From the NCBI GenBank assembly GCA_011620345.1, contig WOZJ01000057.1:171925-235924 (forward strand): a stretch of 64,000 bases of DNA, written 5' to 3'. The first letter of the stretch is position 1. Each line of letters starts with the position of its first letter. Source of the DNA: Nitrospirota bacterium. GTDB lineage: Bacteria; UBA2233. Under the pieces are notes generated by a model. It worked only from the letters and a program-made list of their open reading frames with translations, had not been told where the DNA came from and ran no database searches. Positions 51,546 through 60,822 of this stretch are shown here, piece by piece. A program made the position numbers and the translations under genes.

Positions 51546-53858
51546 TTACTTCGCCTTCTGGATGAGCTCTTGGAGTTTTGGAAGAATGCTCTCCTGAACA
51601 AACTGGCGGTTTTGCGCCTTGTCCTTGTACATCCGCTCATCGGCTATACGAAGAGCCTCTTTGAGCGTGCTTTCCGGCTTTTTTGCAACCGCGTATCCCG
51701 TTGCGATGCTAAGTGGCAAGGAAGGCTGCCCGGCGTTATAATCCTGGATGGCCTTTCTTAAGCGAGCCACGGCCTGTTTCGTCGTCTCCTCCGTTGCATT
51801 AGACAGGAGAATGATGAACTCGTCCCCCCCAACCCTGGCTAAGATGTCCTCTGCCCGGAAAGAGCTTCGGATAAGTGAGGCTGCTTCTACAATTAGCAAG
51901 TCCCCAGCTTCGTGGCCTAGGTTGTCGTTTACAAACTTAAGCGAGTCGAGATCGCACACGATAATGCCCGTTAGTTTTGGGAGCCTCGTAAGCTCGAGCC
52001 TTCTTAGCTCTTCTTCGAAGAAGGTGCGGTTGTAAAGACCCGTAAGCGCATCGTGCATACTCAGGTAGCTAAGGCGTTCTTCCATCTGTTTGCGCTCCGT
52101 GATCTCTTGGCCGATCGAGAATACTACCTGCCTCCCTTGGATTTTAATGGGGACAATGTTCATAAGAAGTGTGCGCTCGGCGTTATTTGCCTTGTCTGGC
52201 CCGTTGCTCTTGTAGGCGGATTCCACGCTGAAGGGGGAAAAGTCTTTTTTGCGGAGAACCTCTAAAATTTGGCTATCCCAGAGTGCCCGCTTGAGAAGTT
52301 CCTCTCGATTTATTCCCAAAAACTGGATTGCGGCCTGGTTTGCATCGATGTAACTCCCATGCTCGTCGATCAAAAAAATAGGGTTGATTGTATTTTCAAA
52401 AAGGGCTCTGTAGCGTTGTTCGCTTTCTTTAAGCGCCTCTTCGGCTTTTTTGCGGTCCGTGATGTCGAGCAAAAACCCATGGATTTGCTTCAGCTTCGCT
52501 TCCGCCGACTCGATGTGCCGAACATCTTCTCCCTCGTCGAACACTCCTAGCAGGTTTGCGAGGATGCTGAGCCTTTCACCTTGAATATTCTTGAAAGAAA
52601 GCTCAAGAAACTGGACTTTCCTTTCGTCCTTTATCCTCTTGAGGAGTTGGTCGTATGCACTCGGGTTCTCAAGGAGCTCGGGCAAGGACGTTTGGATGGC
52701 CTCAGGGGCTGAGGAGAACCCGAATAAAGCGGCGAACTGATGGTTGCAAAGTATGAGTGATCCATCGGGGTTTGCCAGGAAGTTGGCTGTAAGGGCATTA
52801 AAAAAGAGTTGTCGGAACCGCTCTTCGCTTTCTTGGATTTGCTTTGCATGCTCGAGCCCGGAGAGCATCATGTTGACCGCGGAGGCAAGCCTGGCAATTT
52901 CACCGCTCCCCTCCACGGGCAACCGTTTGGTTAAATCCTGGCTAAACCCGATCGTCACCACGTTGGCCGCAAGCTGCTCAACCTCGTCCACGAGCTGCGT
53001 CTTGAGCAGCCAAAACAGAAGCACGAGGAATGCCAGACCGGAAACCACGAGCCCAATGCCGAAGTAGCGCATGCTCAAGAGACCCTGCTTAAAGACTGCA
53101 CGATCTTGACTCGTCTGGATCACAAAGGCGGGTTTTCCGTGGATGTCCCGGACAAGTCCGAACCCTGCGATCTGGTCTGCAGAAATCGCCTCTACCCAGG
53201 TATCGGCACCGCCTGACCGCGCTTCCTCGAAGGGCCTGACAAACAAGGGTAGACGAACTATGGCGGAGAGCCGTTTGATCTCTTTACGGTCGAGGTACCG
53301 CCCCATGATCAGCGTGCCCGTGATGCGGGGCGGGCTGGCCGAAGGGTCGAAAATCGGCCTTGAGGTGACAAGAACGGGGTTATTCTGAACCATGAGAACG
53401 CCGGACGGGCTGCTTTGAACGCTCTTGTGGTTTTGGAGGGCCTGATCGTGGACGATGGCGTTCCAAACGAGATCCGGAAAGGGAGTTCTTATTGCACGGT
53501 CCAAATCAAAATGGTCTGCCCGGACAACACTTCCGGAAGCATTCAGGAACACCATAAAATGAACCCGCATCTCGAGAAACGGCGTGATTACGAGGTTCTT
53601 CCGGACAAAGTCTGGATTCTGCCCAGCCACAAATCGGTCAGCCTCCTCCCAGCCGGCCCAGTCACCCGCTTTCGCGCTTAGGGAGGTGTACTCTTGTTCT
53701 AACGCACCGAGGACACGCCGGACGTTTTGCCTGACGTTTTGGGATTCAATTTTTCGAAACCCTTCGAGCAGGGTAAGGTGAGATGTGGCGTACATCGCCA
53801 AAAACAAGACGCCTAGCGCAGCAAAGGCAATTATGAAGGCTTTTCTTCGAAGCGACAT
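51546..53858 (-). CDS. Membrane diguanylate cyclase with CHASE4, HAMP and two PAS domains
   Basis: A 770-residue c-di-GMP synthase. TM1 is near residues 8-27, then a periplasmic CHASE4 domain (DWAGWEEADRFV), TM2 near 255-285, HAMP, PAS domains around 345-455 and 485-600, and GGDEF near 610-770. The catalytic motif is VGGDEF, and the inhibitory I-site RAED lies exactly five residues upstream, so feedback inhibition is expected. No EAL domain. The start is ATG 53858, with a weak ribosome site. It may link an envelope signal to biofilm or attachment. Confidence 0.93.
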   Translation of the reverse strand: MSLRRKAFIIAFAALGVLFLAMYATSHLTLLEGFRKIESQNVRQNVRRVLGALEQEYTSLSAKAGDWAGWEEADRFVAGQNPDFVRKNLVITPFLEMRVHFMVFLNASGSVVRADHFDLDRAIRTPFPDLVWNAIVHDQALQNHKSVQSSPSGVLMVQNNPVLVTSRPIFDPSASPPRITGTLIMGRYLDRKEIKRLSAIVRLPLFVRPFEEARSGGADTWVEAISADQIAGFGLVRDIHGKPAFVIQTSQDRAVFKQGLLSMRYFGIGLVVSGLAFLVLLFWLLKTQLVDEVEQLAANVVTIGFSQDLTKRLPVEGSGEIARLASAVNMMLSGLEHAKQIQESEERFRQLFFNALTANFLANPDGSLILCNHQFAALFGFSSAPEAIQTSLPELLENPSAYDQLLKRIKDERKVQFLELSFKNIQGERLSILANLLGVFDEGEDVRHIESAEAKLKQIHGFLLDITDRKKAEEALKESEQRYRALFENTINPIFLIDEHGSYIDANQAAIQFLGINREELLKRALWDSQILEVLRKKDFSPFSVESAYKSNGPDKANNAERTLLMNIVPIKIQGRQVVFSIGQEITERKQMEERLSYLSMHDALTGLYNRTFFEEELRRLELTRLPKLTGIIVCDLDSLKFVNDNLGHEAGDLLIVEAASLIRSSFRAEDILARVGGDEFIILLSNATEETTKQAVARLRKAIQDYNAGQPSLPLSIATGYAVAKKPESTLKEALRIADERMYKDKAQNRQFVQESILPKLQELIQKAK

Positions 53859-54000
53859 TCGGAGTGCTCTTTATTAATTACAGAGACGTATTGTAGCATA
53901 GCTTTAAGGCCAAAGGGGGCCTATTGACATCAAGGGACATCCTATCCCGCCACATCCTTGTTATTTTGTGAGGTTTTACGGACATTGCGAAGGAAAGCTC

Positions 54001-54759
54001 ATGGGTGATAATTTTGCAAAAGAGTTTCAGCATGAAATGGTCTTTATCCACGGGCTCTACGGCCAAAATGGTCAATACCGAGGGTTGATCAAGGCATTGG
54101 AAAAAAAAGGTGTACGCCTCCATACCCCTTCCTTGCGAGGCTATTCTGCCGAACGATTATTTGTTCGGTTCTCGGCATCCGAGGTGTTAGGGGCAGCCAG
54201 GAAGGCCGTCGTTCAGGTTTATAAAGACACGCAAAAAAAACCCTGGCTGTTCGGCTCATCGCTAGGAAGTATCTTTGCCGTAAGGTATGCCATAGAACAC
54301 CCGGAGACGATCAAAGGGCTTATCTTGCACACGATTGTAGACCCAGCCGTCCTACCGCTTACAAACGGGACTCAGCGGGCTTTCCATAGACTTGGGAGTT
54401 GGCTGCTTTGGGCTTCTCCGATTCTCGGCCTCATTCCTTTCCCCTTCCCATGGTTTGCGGGAACGTACCCAAAGAAGCGCATTTTTTATTCCGTCAATGG
54501 CCTTATGGAGCTCTTTTATGATCAAAGGTTTCGCTTGGGACTAGAGCAGATCTCCTTGCCTTCGTTTTTGATCGTCGGGAGTAAAGACCGCCTCCTTCCT
54601 CCTGATTATTGCCTTTCGGTTTTTAGGCGTCTCGGGGATGCTAGAGGGGATTGTCAGATAGAGAATGCGGGCCATGGGGTTTTGATGACCCATCCCTACA
54701 GAGTGGGACAACAAATCGCGGCCTGGCTGGCTGCAGAGCAACAGGCCTGCTTGACCTAA
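54001..54759 (+). CDS. Alpha/beta hydrolase
   Basis: A 252-residue serine hydrolase-fold protein. An early oxyanion strand (MVFIHGLYGQ) is followed by the nucleophile elbow FGSSLGS (about residue 88-94), a late acid strand (FLIVGSKDRLLP) and a catalytic histidine in NAGHGVLM. There is no signal peptide. ATG 54001 follows GAAGGAAAG. Substrate unknown; it precedes an aminotransferase by 11 bases. Confidence 0.85.
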   Translation: MGDNFAKEFQHEMVFIHGLYGQNGQYRGLIKALEKKGVRLHTPSLRGYSAERLFVRFSASEVLGAARKAVVQVYKDTQKKPWLFGSSLGSIFAVRYAIEHPETIKGLILHTIVDPAVLPLTNGTQRAFHRLGSWLLWASPILGLIPFPFPWFAGTYPKKRIFYSVNGLMELFYDQRFRLGLEQISLPSFLIVGSKDRLLPPDYCLSVFRRLGDARGDCQIENAGHGVLMTHPYRVGQQIAAWLAAEQQACLT

Positions 54760-54770
54760 GGAGGCGAGGA

Positions 54771-55961
54771 ATGCGATTGGCCAATTTTCTTGGGGGGTTC
54801 CAAGAGGACGCCTCTTGGATCCGGGCGATGTTCGAAAAAGGCAGGGACCTGAAGGCGTCCCTTGGCGCAGAACACGTTGCCGATTTAAGCCTTGGAAACC
54901 CCCTGCAGGCACCAGACCAAAGGGTATTGAACGAACTTGTCCGCGTGGTTGCAGACCCCACCGCCCATGGTTACACCTCCAACCTTGGGCTTGACGAGAC
55001 AAGGGATGCGATTTCGGCTTACCTAAAAGGAAAGTCGGGCATCCCCTTCCAGAGGGCGCACGTGGCCGTTGTGGCCGGGGCCGCCGGAGGCCTTGTCGTA
55101 GCCCTTCGTGCGCTTGCAGACCAAGGCGAAACAGTGGGGGTATTTTCTCCGTACTTCACGGAGTACCCTTTCTATGCCAAAGCGCTTGGGTTGCATTTCG
55201 AATCCCAAGCGCTCGCTCCCCCCTTCATCCCGACGCTTGAAGATGCCCGTCGGCTGATGAAAAAAAAGCCCAGGGTCGTGTTGATTAACTCCCCGAATAA
55301 CCCTACTGGCCAGGTATGGGGAAATGAGGCCTACGCGGCAATCCGACAAGCGATAGACGAACTTGGGCCTAAGGATAGGCCTGACGTGGTCTTTGACGAC
55401 CCCTATGCAGAGATTGTGTACGACGGACTTACGCCCCCGTTCCCCCTTTCGGAAATCCCACAGGCCCTGTATATATCTTCTTTTTCCAAGACATGGGCGA
55501 TCCCTGGCGCAAGGGTTGGGTTTTTGGCCGTTCATCCCGACAATCCGCTTGCCGTGCAGGCGATGGACGCCGTCGCTTTTTTGATGCGTGCACTCGGCTT
55601 CGTGAGTGCGAACGCCTCCGCTCAAAGGATGCTCGCACGGGTCGGAGTGGGCAACGTACACCCTGAGCTTGCGCTCTACGAAAAACACCGCGATATGCTC
55701 GTCCATGGCCTCCTGTCTCTAGGGTTCCGCTTCGTTGTCCCTCGTGGAGGGTTTTACGTTTTTCCGGATGTACCCGAGGCCTTTCAAGATGACATTTGTT
55801 TTGTTTCTCGTGCACTCGCAGACGGGCTGATCGTTGTCCCAGGGAGAGGGTTCGGGGATGCCTCCAGGTTCCGAGTGGTCTTTTCCGTGAGTCAAGAGAC
55901 GATCTGCAGAGCCATTGAAAAGCTTCAGAACGTCTTGCACAACCCGGGTCCAAAAAGATGA
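54771..55961 (+). CDS. Class I/II PLP-dependent aminotransferase
   Basis: A 396-residue fold-type I aminotransferase. It has NSPNNPTGQVW, the aspartate and tyrosine of FDDPYAEIVYDG, the cofactor lysine in SSFSKTWAIPGARVGFL and the C-terminal arginine in DASRFRVVFS. It resembles aspartate/aromatic aminotransferases; the exact substrate cannot be set. ATG 54771 follows GGCGAGGA. The end overlaps the HisC-like gene by 4 bases. Confidence 0.9.
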   Translation: MRLANFLGGFQEDASWIRAMFEKGRDLKASLGAEHVADLSLGNPLQAPDQRVLNELVRVVADPTAHGYTSNLGLDETRDAISAYLKGKSGIPFQRAHVAVVAGAAGGLVVALRALADQGETVGVFSPYFTEYPFYAKALGLHFESQALAPPFIPTLEDARRLMKKKPRVVLINSPNNPTGQVWGNEAYAAIRQAIDELGPKDRPDVVFDDPYAEIVYDGLTPPFPLSEIPQALYISSFSKTWAIPGARVGFLAVHPDNPLAVQAMDAVAFLMRALGFVSANASAQRMLARVGVGNVHPELALYEKHRDMLVHGLLSLGFRFVVPRGGFYVFPDVPEAFQDDICFVSRALADGLIVVPGRGFGDASRFRVVFSVSQETICRAIEKLQNVLHNPGPKR

Positions 55962-57013
55962 ACGAATACTCCGAGTTGGTCCGCCCCGTTCTTCGTAAGG
56001 TGCAAGGTTACGAGCCAGGCGAACAACCCAAGGAAGGCCCTATTCTTAAGTTGAACACCAACGAAAACCCTTATGGGCCATCCCCAAAGGTGGGGGCGGC
56101 AATTCGCAGGGCGATACCAAGGCTCAAGCGCTACCCGGACCCTGATTGCAGCAGGTTGCGCGCCAAGATCGCCGAAGTATACGGTATCCCAGAGTCTTGC
56201 ACGCTAGTAACGAACGGGTCTGACGAGGCCATACGCCTGGTCTTCGAGGGATTACTGGATCCGGGCGAGCGCTTGATCCTTCCCGTTCCGACGTACACCC
56301 TATACGATGTACTGGCGACGTTTCGCTCTGCCGAGGTTGTGCGGGCCCAATTTGGAGACGATTTTGAGCTACCCCCCCTGCCGACTGCAGGGAAGCTCTT
56401 GGTCCTTCCCAATCCGCACGTCCCTTCTGGAGTGGCGTTTGCTGTAGAACGGCTTGCAGCACTGGCCCGAGATTTCCAAGGGCTTTTGCTCCTCGATGAA
56501 GCTTACGTCGATTTTGGGGCAGAGAGCGCAATCGGTCTTGTGGGGCAATTAGAAAACGTGGCCGTCCTTAGGACGTTTTCGAAGTCTTTTTCGCTAGCTG
56601 GGCTAAGGGTTGGTTTTTTGGCTGGGCCTCCTTGGCTTATCGAGACGCTTTTTAAGCTGAAAGATTCCTACAACGTAAGCCATGTGGCTCAGGCTGGCGC
56701 GTTGGCTGCCCTCGAAGACATCGGCTGGATGGAGCTCAATGCCAAAAGAATCATGGAGGCGCGGGATTTTACCCGCTACCATTTGTTAAGCCTTGGGTTT
56801 TCCGTCCCCATCTCGAGCGCAAATTTTTTACTGGCCCAAAAGCCTGGCGTGGACTTGTACCCTTTGTACCTCGAGTTGAAGCGAAGGAACCTTCTCGTGC
56901 GGTACTTTGCCACGCCAGGCCTTTTTGACCGGATTCGCATCTCGATTGGCAAGGCATCCGAGATGGAGTTCTTTCTGGAAACCCTCCAAAAGGCCCTCGT
57001 GTCGCTAGCCTAA
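55958..57013 (+). CDS. hisC: Histidinol-phosphate aminotransferase
   Basis: A 351-residue fold-type I aminotransferase with strings typical of HisC: LNTNENPYGPSPKV near the N-terminus, VTNGSDEAIRL, LLDEAYVDF and the cofactor lysine in RTFSKSFSLAGLRVGF. It converts imidazole-acetol phosphate to histidinol phosphate, or a related aromatic reaction. No other his gene is nearby. Its stop overlaps the stop of the opposing aconitase gene by 4 bases. Confidence 0.85.
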   Translation: MNEYSELVRPVLRKVQGYEPGEQPKEGPILKLNTNENPYGPSPKVGAAIRRAIPRLKRYPDPDCSRLRAKIAEVYGIPESCTLVTNGSDEAIRLVFEGLLDPGERLILPVPTYTLYDVLATFRSAEVVRAQFGDDFELPPLPTAGKLLVLPNPHVPSGVAFAVERLAALARDFQGLLLLDEAYVDFGAESAIGLVGQLENVAVLRTFSKSFSLAGLRVGFLAGPPWLIETLFKLKDSYNVSHVAQAGALAALEDIGWMELNAKRIMEARDFTRYHLLSLGFSVPISSANFLLAQKPGVDLYPLYLELKRRNLLVRYFATPGLFDRIRISIGKASEMEFFLETLQKALVSLA

Positions 57014-59700
57014 GCCTGTCTAGGTTTATTATGGGCGTCAAGGAGCTTTCTTAGGACGAAAGGAAGAATTCCGCCGTGTCGTAGGTATTCTACGTCGATA
57101 GCATTGTCCACCCTTGCAATCGCTTCAAACGTCGTAGTTTCACCCCCAGGCCGTGTGGCACGCACCGTGAGATGTTTGTGAGGGACCAAGTCTGTAATTC
57201 CCTCTATGTCGTAGGTTTCATGGCCCGTAAGCCCGATTGTCGACCGGTTCTCGCCGGGTAAAAACTCCATCGGCAGGACACCCATGCCCACAAGGTTGCT
57301 TCGGTGAATCCGCTCGAAGCTCTCCGCCAGGACAGCCTGAACGCCAAGCAGCTTAGGCCCCTTTGCGGCCCAGTCGCGTGAACTGCCAGAGCCGTATTCT
57401 TTGCCCGCTATCACGAGCAACGGTACGTTTTCTTGCTGGTAACGCATGGACGCATCGAAGATGCTCATTCGCTCTCCGGAGGGCAAATAGAGAGTATCTC
57501 CTCCCTCGACGCCTTCAAGCATGAGGTTTTTCAAACGGACATTGGCAAATGTTCCTCGCACCATAACCTCATGGTTTCCCCGACGGGCCCCGTAGCTGTT
57601 GAACTCTTCGGGTGGAATGCCTAACTGGATAAGATAGCGGCCCGCAGGGCTGTCTTTGGGGATGCTGCCCGCCGGGGAGATATGGTCGGTTGTGATGCTA
57701 TCGCCGAGCACAGCCAAAACCCTCGCCTGTTGGATGTCGGCGAAAGGGGGAGGCTGGAGCACGAAATTTTGGAAGAATGGAGCTTCTTTGATGTACGTCG
57801 ATTTCGGGTCAAACGCAAACAGTCGGTCTTTGGGGGCCTCGAGCGCTTGCCACTCCTCACTACCGGAAAGCGTAGCCTCGTAGCGAGTGGTGTACATCTT
57901 AGGGTTGAGCGCGCTACGGAGTGTTTCTTTGATCGTGGCCGCGTCTGGCCAGATCTCTCGTAGGTAGACGGGTTCCCCGCCTGGAGTAAAGCCGATAGGC
58001 TCGTTGGTCAAATCGACGTTTACCGAACCCATCAATGCGAACGCCACGACGAGCATCGGTGAGGCCAGGTAATTTGCTCGAATGAGTGGGTGAATCCTCG
58101 CCTCAAAGTTTCGGTTGCCCGAAAGGACGGCTGCCGCGTTTAAACTGAACGCCTTAATAGCCTCCTCGACGTTTTTTGGCAAGGGGCCGGAGTTTCCGAT
58201 GCAGGTCGTGCAGCCAAACCCGACAACGTGAAACCCGAGAGCTTCGAGGTAGGGAAGAAGGCCGGCTTTTTCAAGGTAATCGACGGCGACGCGAGACCCG
58301 GGGGCCAGGCTTGTTTTGACGTAAGGCTTGACTCTCAACCCTCGCTTGACCGCATTCTTTGCCAGAATTCCCGCCCCTACCATGAGGTCCGGGTTGGAGG
58401 TATTCGTGCAACTTGTGATGGCGGCGATGGCTAAAGAACCATGTCCGAACGCGTACCTATCTTTGTCGAGCTCTACAGCGGTGATTTCAGCGACCTCTGT
58501 GTCCTTGAAATCATCAGAAAAGGCCTTTGCCATGTCCTTGAGGAAGACTTTGTCGTGCGGACGCTTTGGCCCGGCAAGCGTCGGTTCGACCGCGTCTAGG
58601 TCTAGTTCGAGCGTATCCTTATACTTGGGGGTAGTAGCCTCCTCGCAAAACAAGAATTGCGCTTTGGCATACGCCTCGACAAGCGCGACGCGCTCTGACG
58701 ACCTCCCTGTAAATGTTAGATAATCCAGCGTTTCTTGGTCGATGGGGAAGAATGCCGCTGTCGCCCCGTACTCCGGAGACATGTTGGAGATCGTCGCCCG
58801 ATCGGGCAAAGCAAGCTGCCTGAGCCCTTCACCGAAGAACTCGACAAACTTTCCTACAACGCCTTTCTTGCGCAAGATCCACGTGATCGTAAGAACAAGG
58901 TCTGTTGCCGTTACGCCCGGCTTTAGCTTTCCGAAGAGTCGGAACCCTAGCACGTCCGGGATGGGCATGTAGTAGGGCTGCCCTAGCATGACCGCTTCGG
59001 CCTCGATGCCTCCTACGCCAAAGCCCAGGACACCGAGCCCGTCGATCATGGTTGTGTGCGAATCAGTCCCGACGAGCGTGTCAAAAAAGGCACATTTTTT
59101 GCCGTTTTCGCTCCGAAAATCCACAACTCTTGCCAAGTATTCGAGGTTGACCTGATGGACGATGCCAACCCCGGGAGGGACGATCAGAAAGTTGTCGAAG
59201 GCCTGCTTTGCCCACTTTAAAAGACGGTAGCGCTCCGAGTTCCTCCCAAACTCAAGCTGCACGTTCCGCTTGAGAGAGTCCTCAGTGCCAAAAAAGTCAA
59301 CTTGGACGCTGTGATCGATGACGAGTTCCGAGGGTACGAGTGGGTTGATAACGGACGGATCCTTGCCAAACTCGCGCGCCTTTCCCCGAAGAGCCGCCAG
59401 GTCGACGACGGCAGGGACTCCGGTAAAGTCTTGGAGGACGACTCTTGAGGGCATGAAGGGAATTGCGTGTCGGCTGTTCATGCTGTTTGGCCAGTCGAGC
59501 AGTGCCCGGACATGGTCCGGCGTTGCAATGCCGTCCTCTTGGTGCCGAAGAAGGTTTTCAAGAAAGATACGGATCACGTAAGGCAGGGGTTGAACTTTGC
59601 CAAAGCCCTTTTCTTCAAGGGTTCTTAAACTGAAGTATTCGTACTCTTTTGAACCGGCTTGAAGAGTTTGCTTTGCAAATGCAAGATCCTGATTCGCCAC
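57010..59700 (-). CDS. acnA: Aconitate hydratase A
   Basis: An 896-residue TCA-cycle enzyme that converts citrate to isocitrate through a 4Fe-4S cluster. Cluster cysteines are in AITSCTNTSNPD and GCTTCIGNSGPLP. The swivel domain has the final YGSGSSRDWAAKGP and NLVGMGVLPMEF. GTG 59700 follows AGGGAGGTG. The length matches the AcnA/IRP type rather than AcnB. Confidence 0.97.
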   Translation of the reverse strand: MANQDLAFAKQTLQAGSKEYEYFSLRTLEEKGFGKVQPLPYVIRIFLENLLRHQEDGIATPDHVRALLDWPNSMNSRHAIPFMPSRVVLQDFTGVPAVVDLAALRGKAREFGKDPSVINPLVPSELVIDHSVQVDFFGTEDSLKRNVQLEFGRNSERYRLLKWAKQAFDNFLIVPPGVGIVHQVNLEYLARVVDFRSENGKKCAFFDTLVGTDSHTTMIDGLGVLGFGVGGIEAEAVMLGQPYYMPIPDVLGFRLFGKLKPGVTATDLVLTITWILRKKGVVGKFVEFFGEGLRQLALPDRATISNMSPEYGATAAFFPIDQETLDYLTFTGRSSERVALVEAYAKAQFLFCEEATTPKYKDTLELDLDAVEPTLAGPKRPHDKVFLKDMAKAFSDDFKDTEVAEITAVELDKDRYAFGHGSLAIAAITSCTNTSNPDLMVGAGILAKNAVKRGLRVKPYVKTSLAPGSRVAVDYLEKAGLLPYLEALGFHVVGFGCTTCIGNSGPLPKNVEEAIKAFSLNAAAVLSGNRNFEARIHPLIRANYLASPMLVVAFALMGSVNVDLTNEPIGFTPGGEPVYLREIWPDAATIKETLRSALNPKMYTTRYEATLSGSEEWQALEAPKDRLFAFDPKSTYIKEAPFFQNFVLQPPPFADIQQARVLAVLGDSITTDHISPAGSIPKDSPAGRYLIQLGIPPEEFNSYGARRGNHEVMVRGTFANVRLKNLMLEGVEGGDTLYLPSGERMSIFDASMRYQQENVPLLVIAGKEYGSGSSRDWAAKGPKLLGVQAVLAESFERIHRSNLVGMGVLPMEFLPGENRSTIGLTGHETYDIEGITDLVPHKHLTVRATRPGGETTTFEAIARVDNAIDVEYLRHGGILPFVLRKLLDAHNKPRQA

Positions 59701-59793
59701 TTGTTTGCACCTCCCTTATGTGAGCCGTTCGCCTCGGCCCGTTGGGTTAAACCGACGAGTTTTTGATAAGATAACAAAAAGGCCGCTTGAACG

Positions 59794-59799
59794 TATACT
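59794..59799 (+). promoter_or_regulatory. TATACT -10 box of the P1 peptidase gene
   Basis: TATACT lies 20 bases before GTG 59819, and the predicted transcript start near 59,806 leaves a very short leader that still holds the AAAGGA ribosome site. No good -35 match is seen. Confidence 0.35.
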
Positions 59800-59818
59800 T
59801 TACCACGGAAAGGAAACG

Positions 59819-60802
59819 GTGGGGAAGCCATTATCGTGGGTTGAAGGAGCGTGGATTGGTCACGCCCAAGACGTTGAGGGAAAGACAGGAGTAACCGCCC
59901 TTCTTTTTCCAGGTGGTGCGGTAGGGGGGTGCTATGTTGGCGGGTTTGCCACGGGAACCCGAGATCTGGACGCCCTAAGGCCCGAGCATCCTGTTCCCGT
60001 AGCCCACGGCGTCATGCTCGCTGGAGGGTCGGCCTACGGGCTTGAAGCTGCACGCGGCGTGATGGACTTCTTGGAGGCCCAAAGTGCTGGCCTTCCCGTT
60101 GGTGGTGCGCTCGTTCCGATCGTACCCGCCGCGATCATCTTTGACCTCGCCTTTGGCAATCCTAGCGCAAGACCAGACCGGAATATGGGCTACGAAGCCG
60201 CAAGCAATGCGCTCCAGGCTCTTCCAGGCCAGGGTTCTGTAGGGGCAGGAACGGGGGCTACGGTAGGAAAGGCCTTTGGCATGGAACGAGCGATGAAAGG
60301 GGGGATCGGGGCGGCATGTGTACCGCTCGAGAATGGAGGGAGCATCGCCGCCATCGCCTGCGTGAATGCCTTTGGGGACATACTAGACCCAAAGAGCGGG
60401 AAAACGCTTGCCGGCCTTAGAGAAGCTTCCGGTTCCTTGAGCCTTCTGGATACAGCCTCGATTCTGGAGGACGCACTGCAGGTACGCCCGTGGGACCCGT
60501 CCGCCACGACTTTGGGCGTCGTGCTCACAGACATTCCATTAAGCAAAGTACAGGCCAACCGGATCGCCAAGCAGGTGTTTGGAGCGATTCATTCCACTCA
60601 TCGGCCGGCGATCACCAGCTTCGACGGGGATGTCGTGTTCGTGTTCTCTACCAAGCGTGATATCCCTTTGATCCCTCCCGACCTTTTGGCTTTTTATGCG
60701 AAAGAGCAGCTCGTACGGGCGATTATAAACGCGATTGTCCAGGCAAATGGGTTTGGGCTCGTTCCCGCCTATCGAGATCTTAGCAGCACTGAAGCCTTTT
60801 AA
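59819..60802 (+). CDS. P1-family (DmpA/NylC-like) peptidase
   Basis: A 327-residue N-terminal nucleophile-type hydrolase. The substrate-pocket segment is GGSAYGLEAARGVMDFLE and the middle is GSVGAGTGATVGK. The self-cleavage site is expected at the threonines of SATTLGVVLTD near residue 232, giving two chains. Activity would be aminopeptidase or amide hydrolase. GTG 59819 follows AAAGGA; a 38-codon upstream extension from TTG 59705 has no family match. It diverges from aconitase. Confidence 0.87.
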   Translation: MGKPLSWVEGAWIGHAQDVEGKTGVTALLFPGGAVGGCYVGGFATGTRDLDALRPEHPVPVAHGVMLAGGSAYGLEAARGVMDFLEAQSAGLPVGGALVPIVPAAIIFDLAFGNPSARPDRNMGYEAASNALQALPGQGSVGAGTGATVGKAFGMERAMKGGIGAACVPLENGGSIAAIACVNAFGDILDPKSGKTLAGLREASGSLSLLDTASILEDALQVRPWDPSATTLGVVLTDIPLSKVQANRIAKQVFGAIHSTHRPAITSFDGDVVFVFSTKRDIPLIPPDLLAFYAKEQLVRAIINAIVQANGFGLVPAYRDLSSTEAF

Positions 60803-60822
60803 ACCGTAAAAAGGGAGACAAC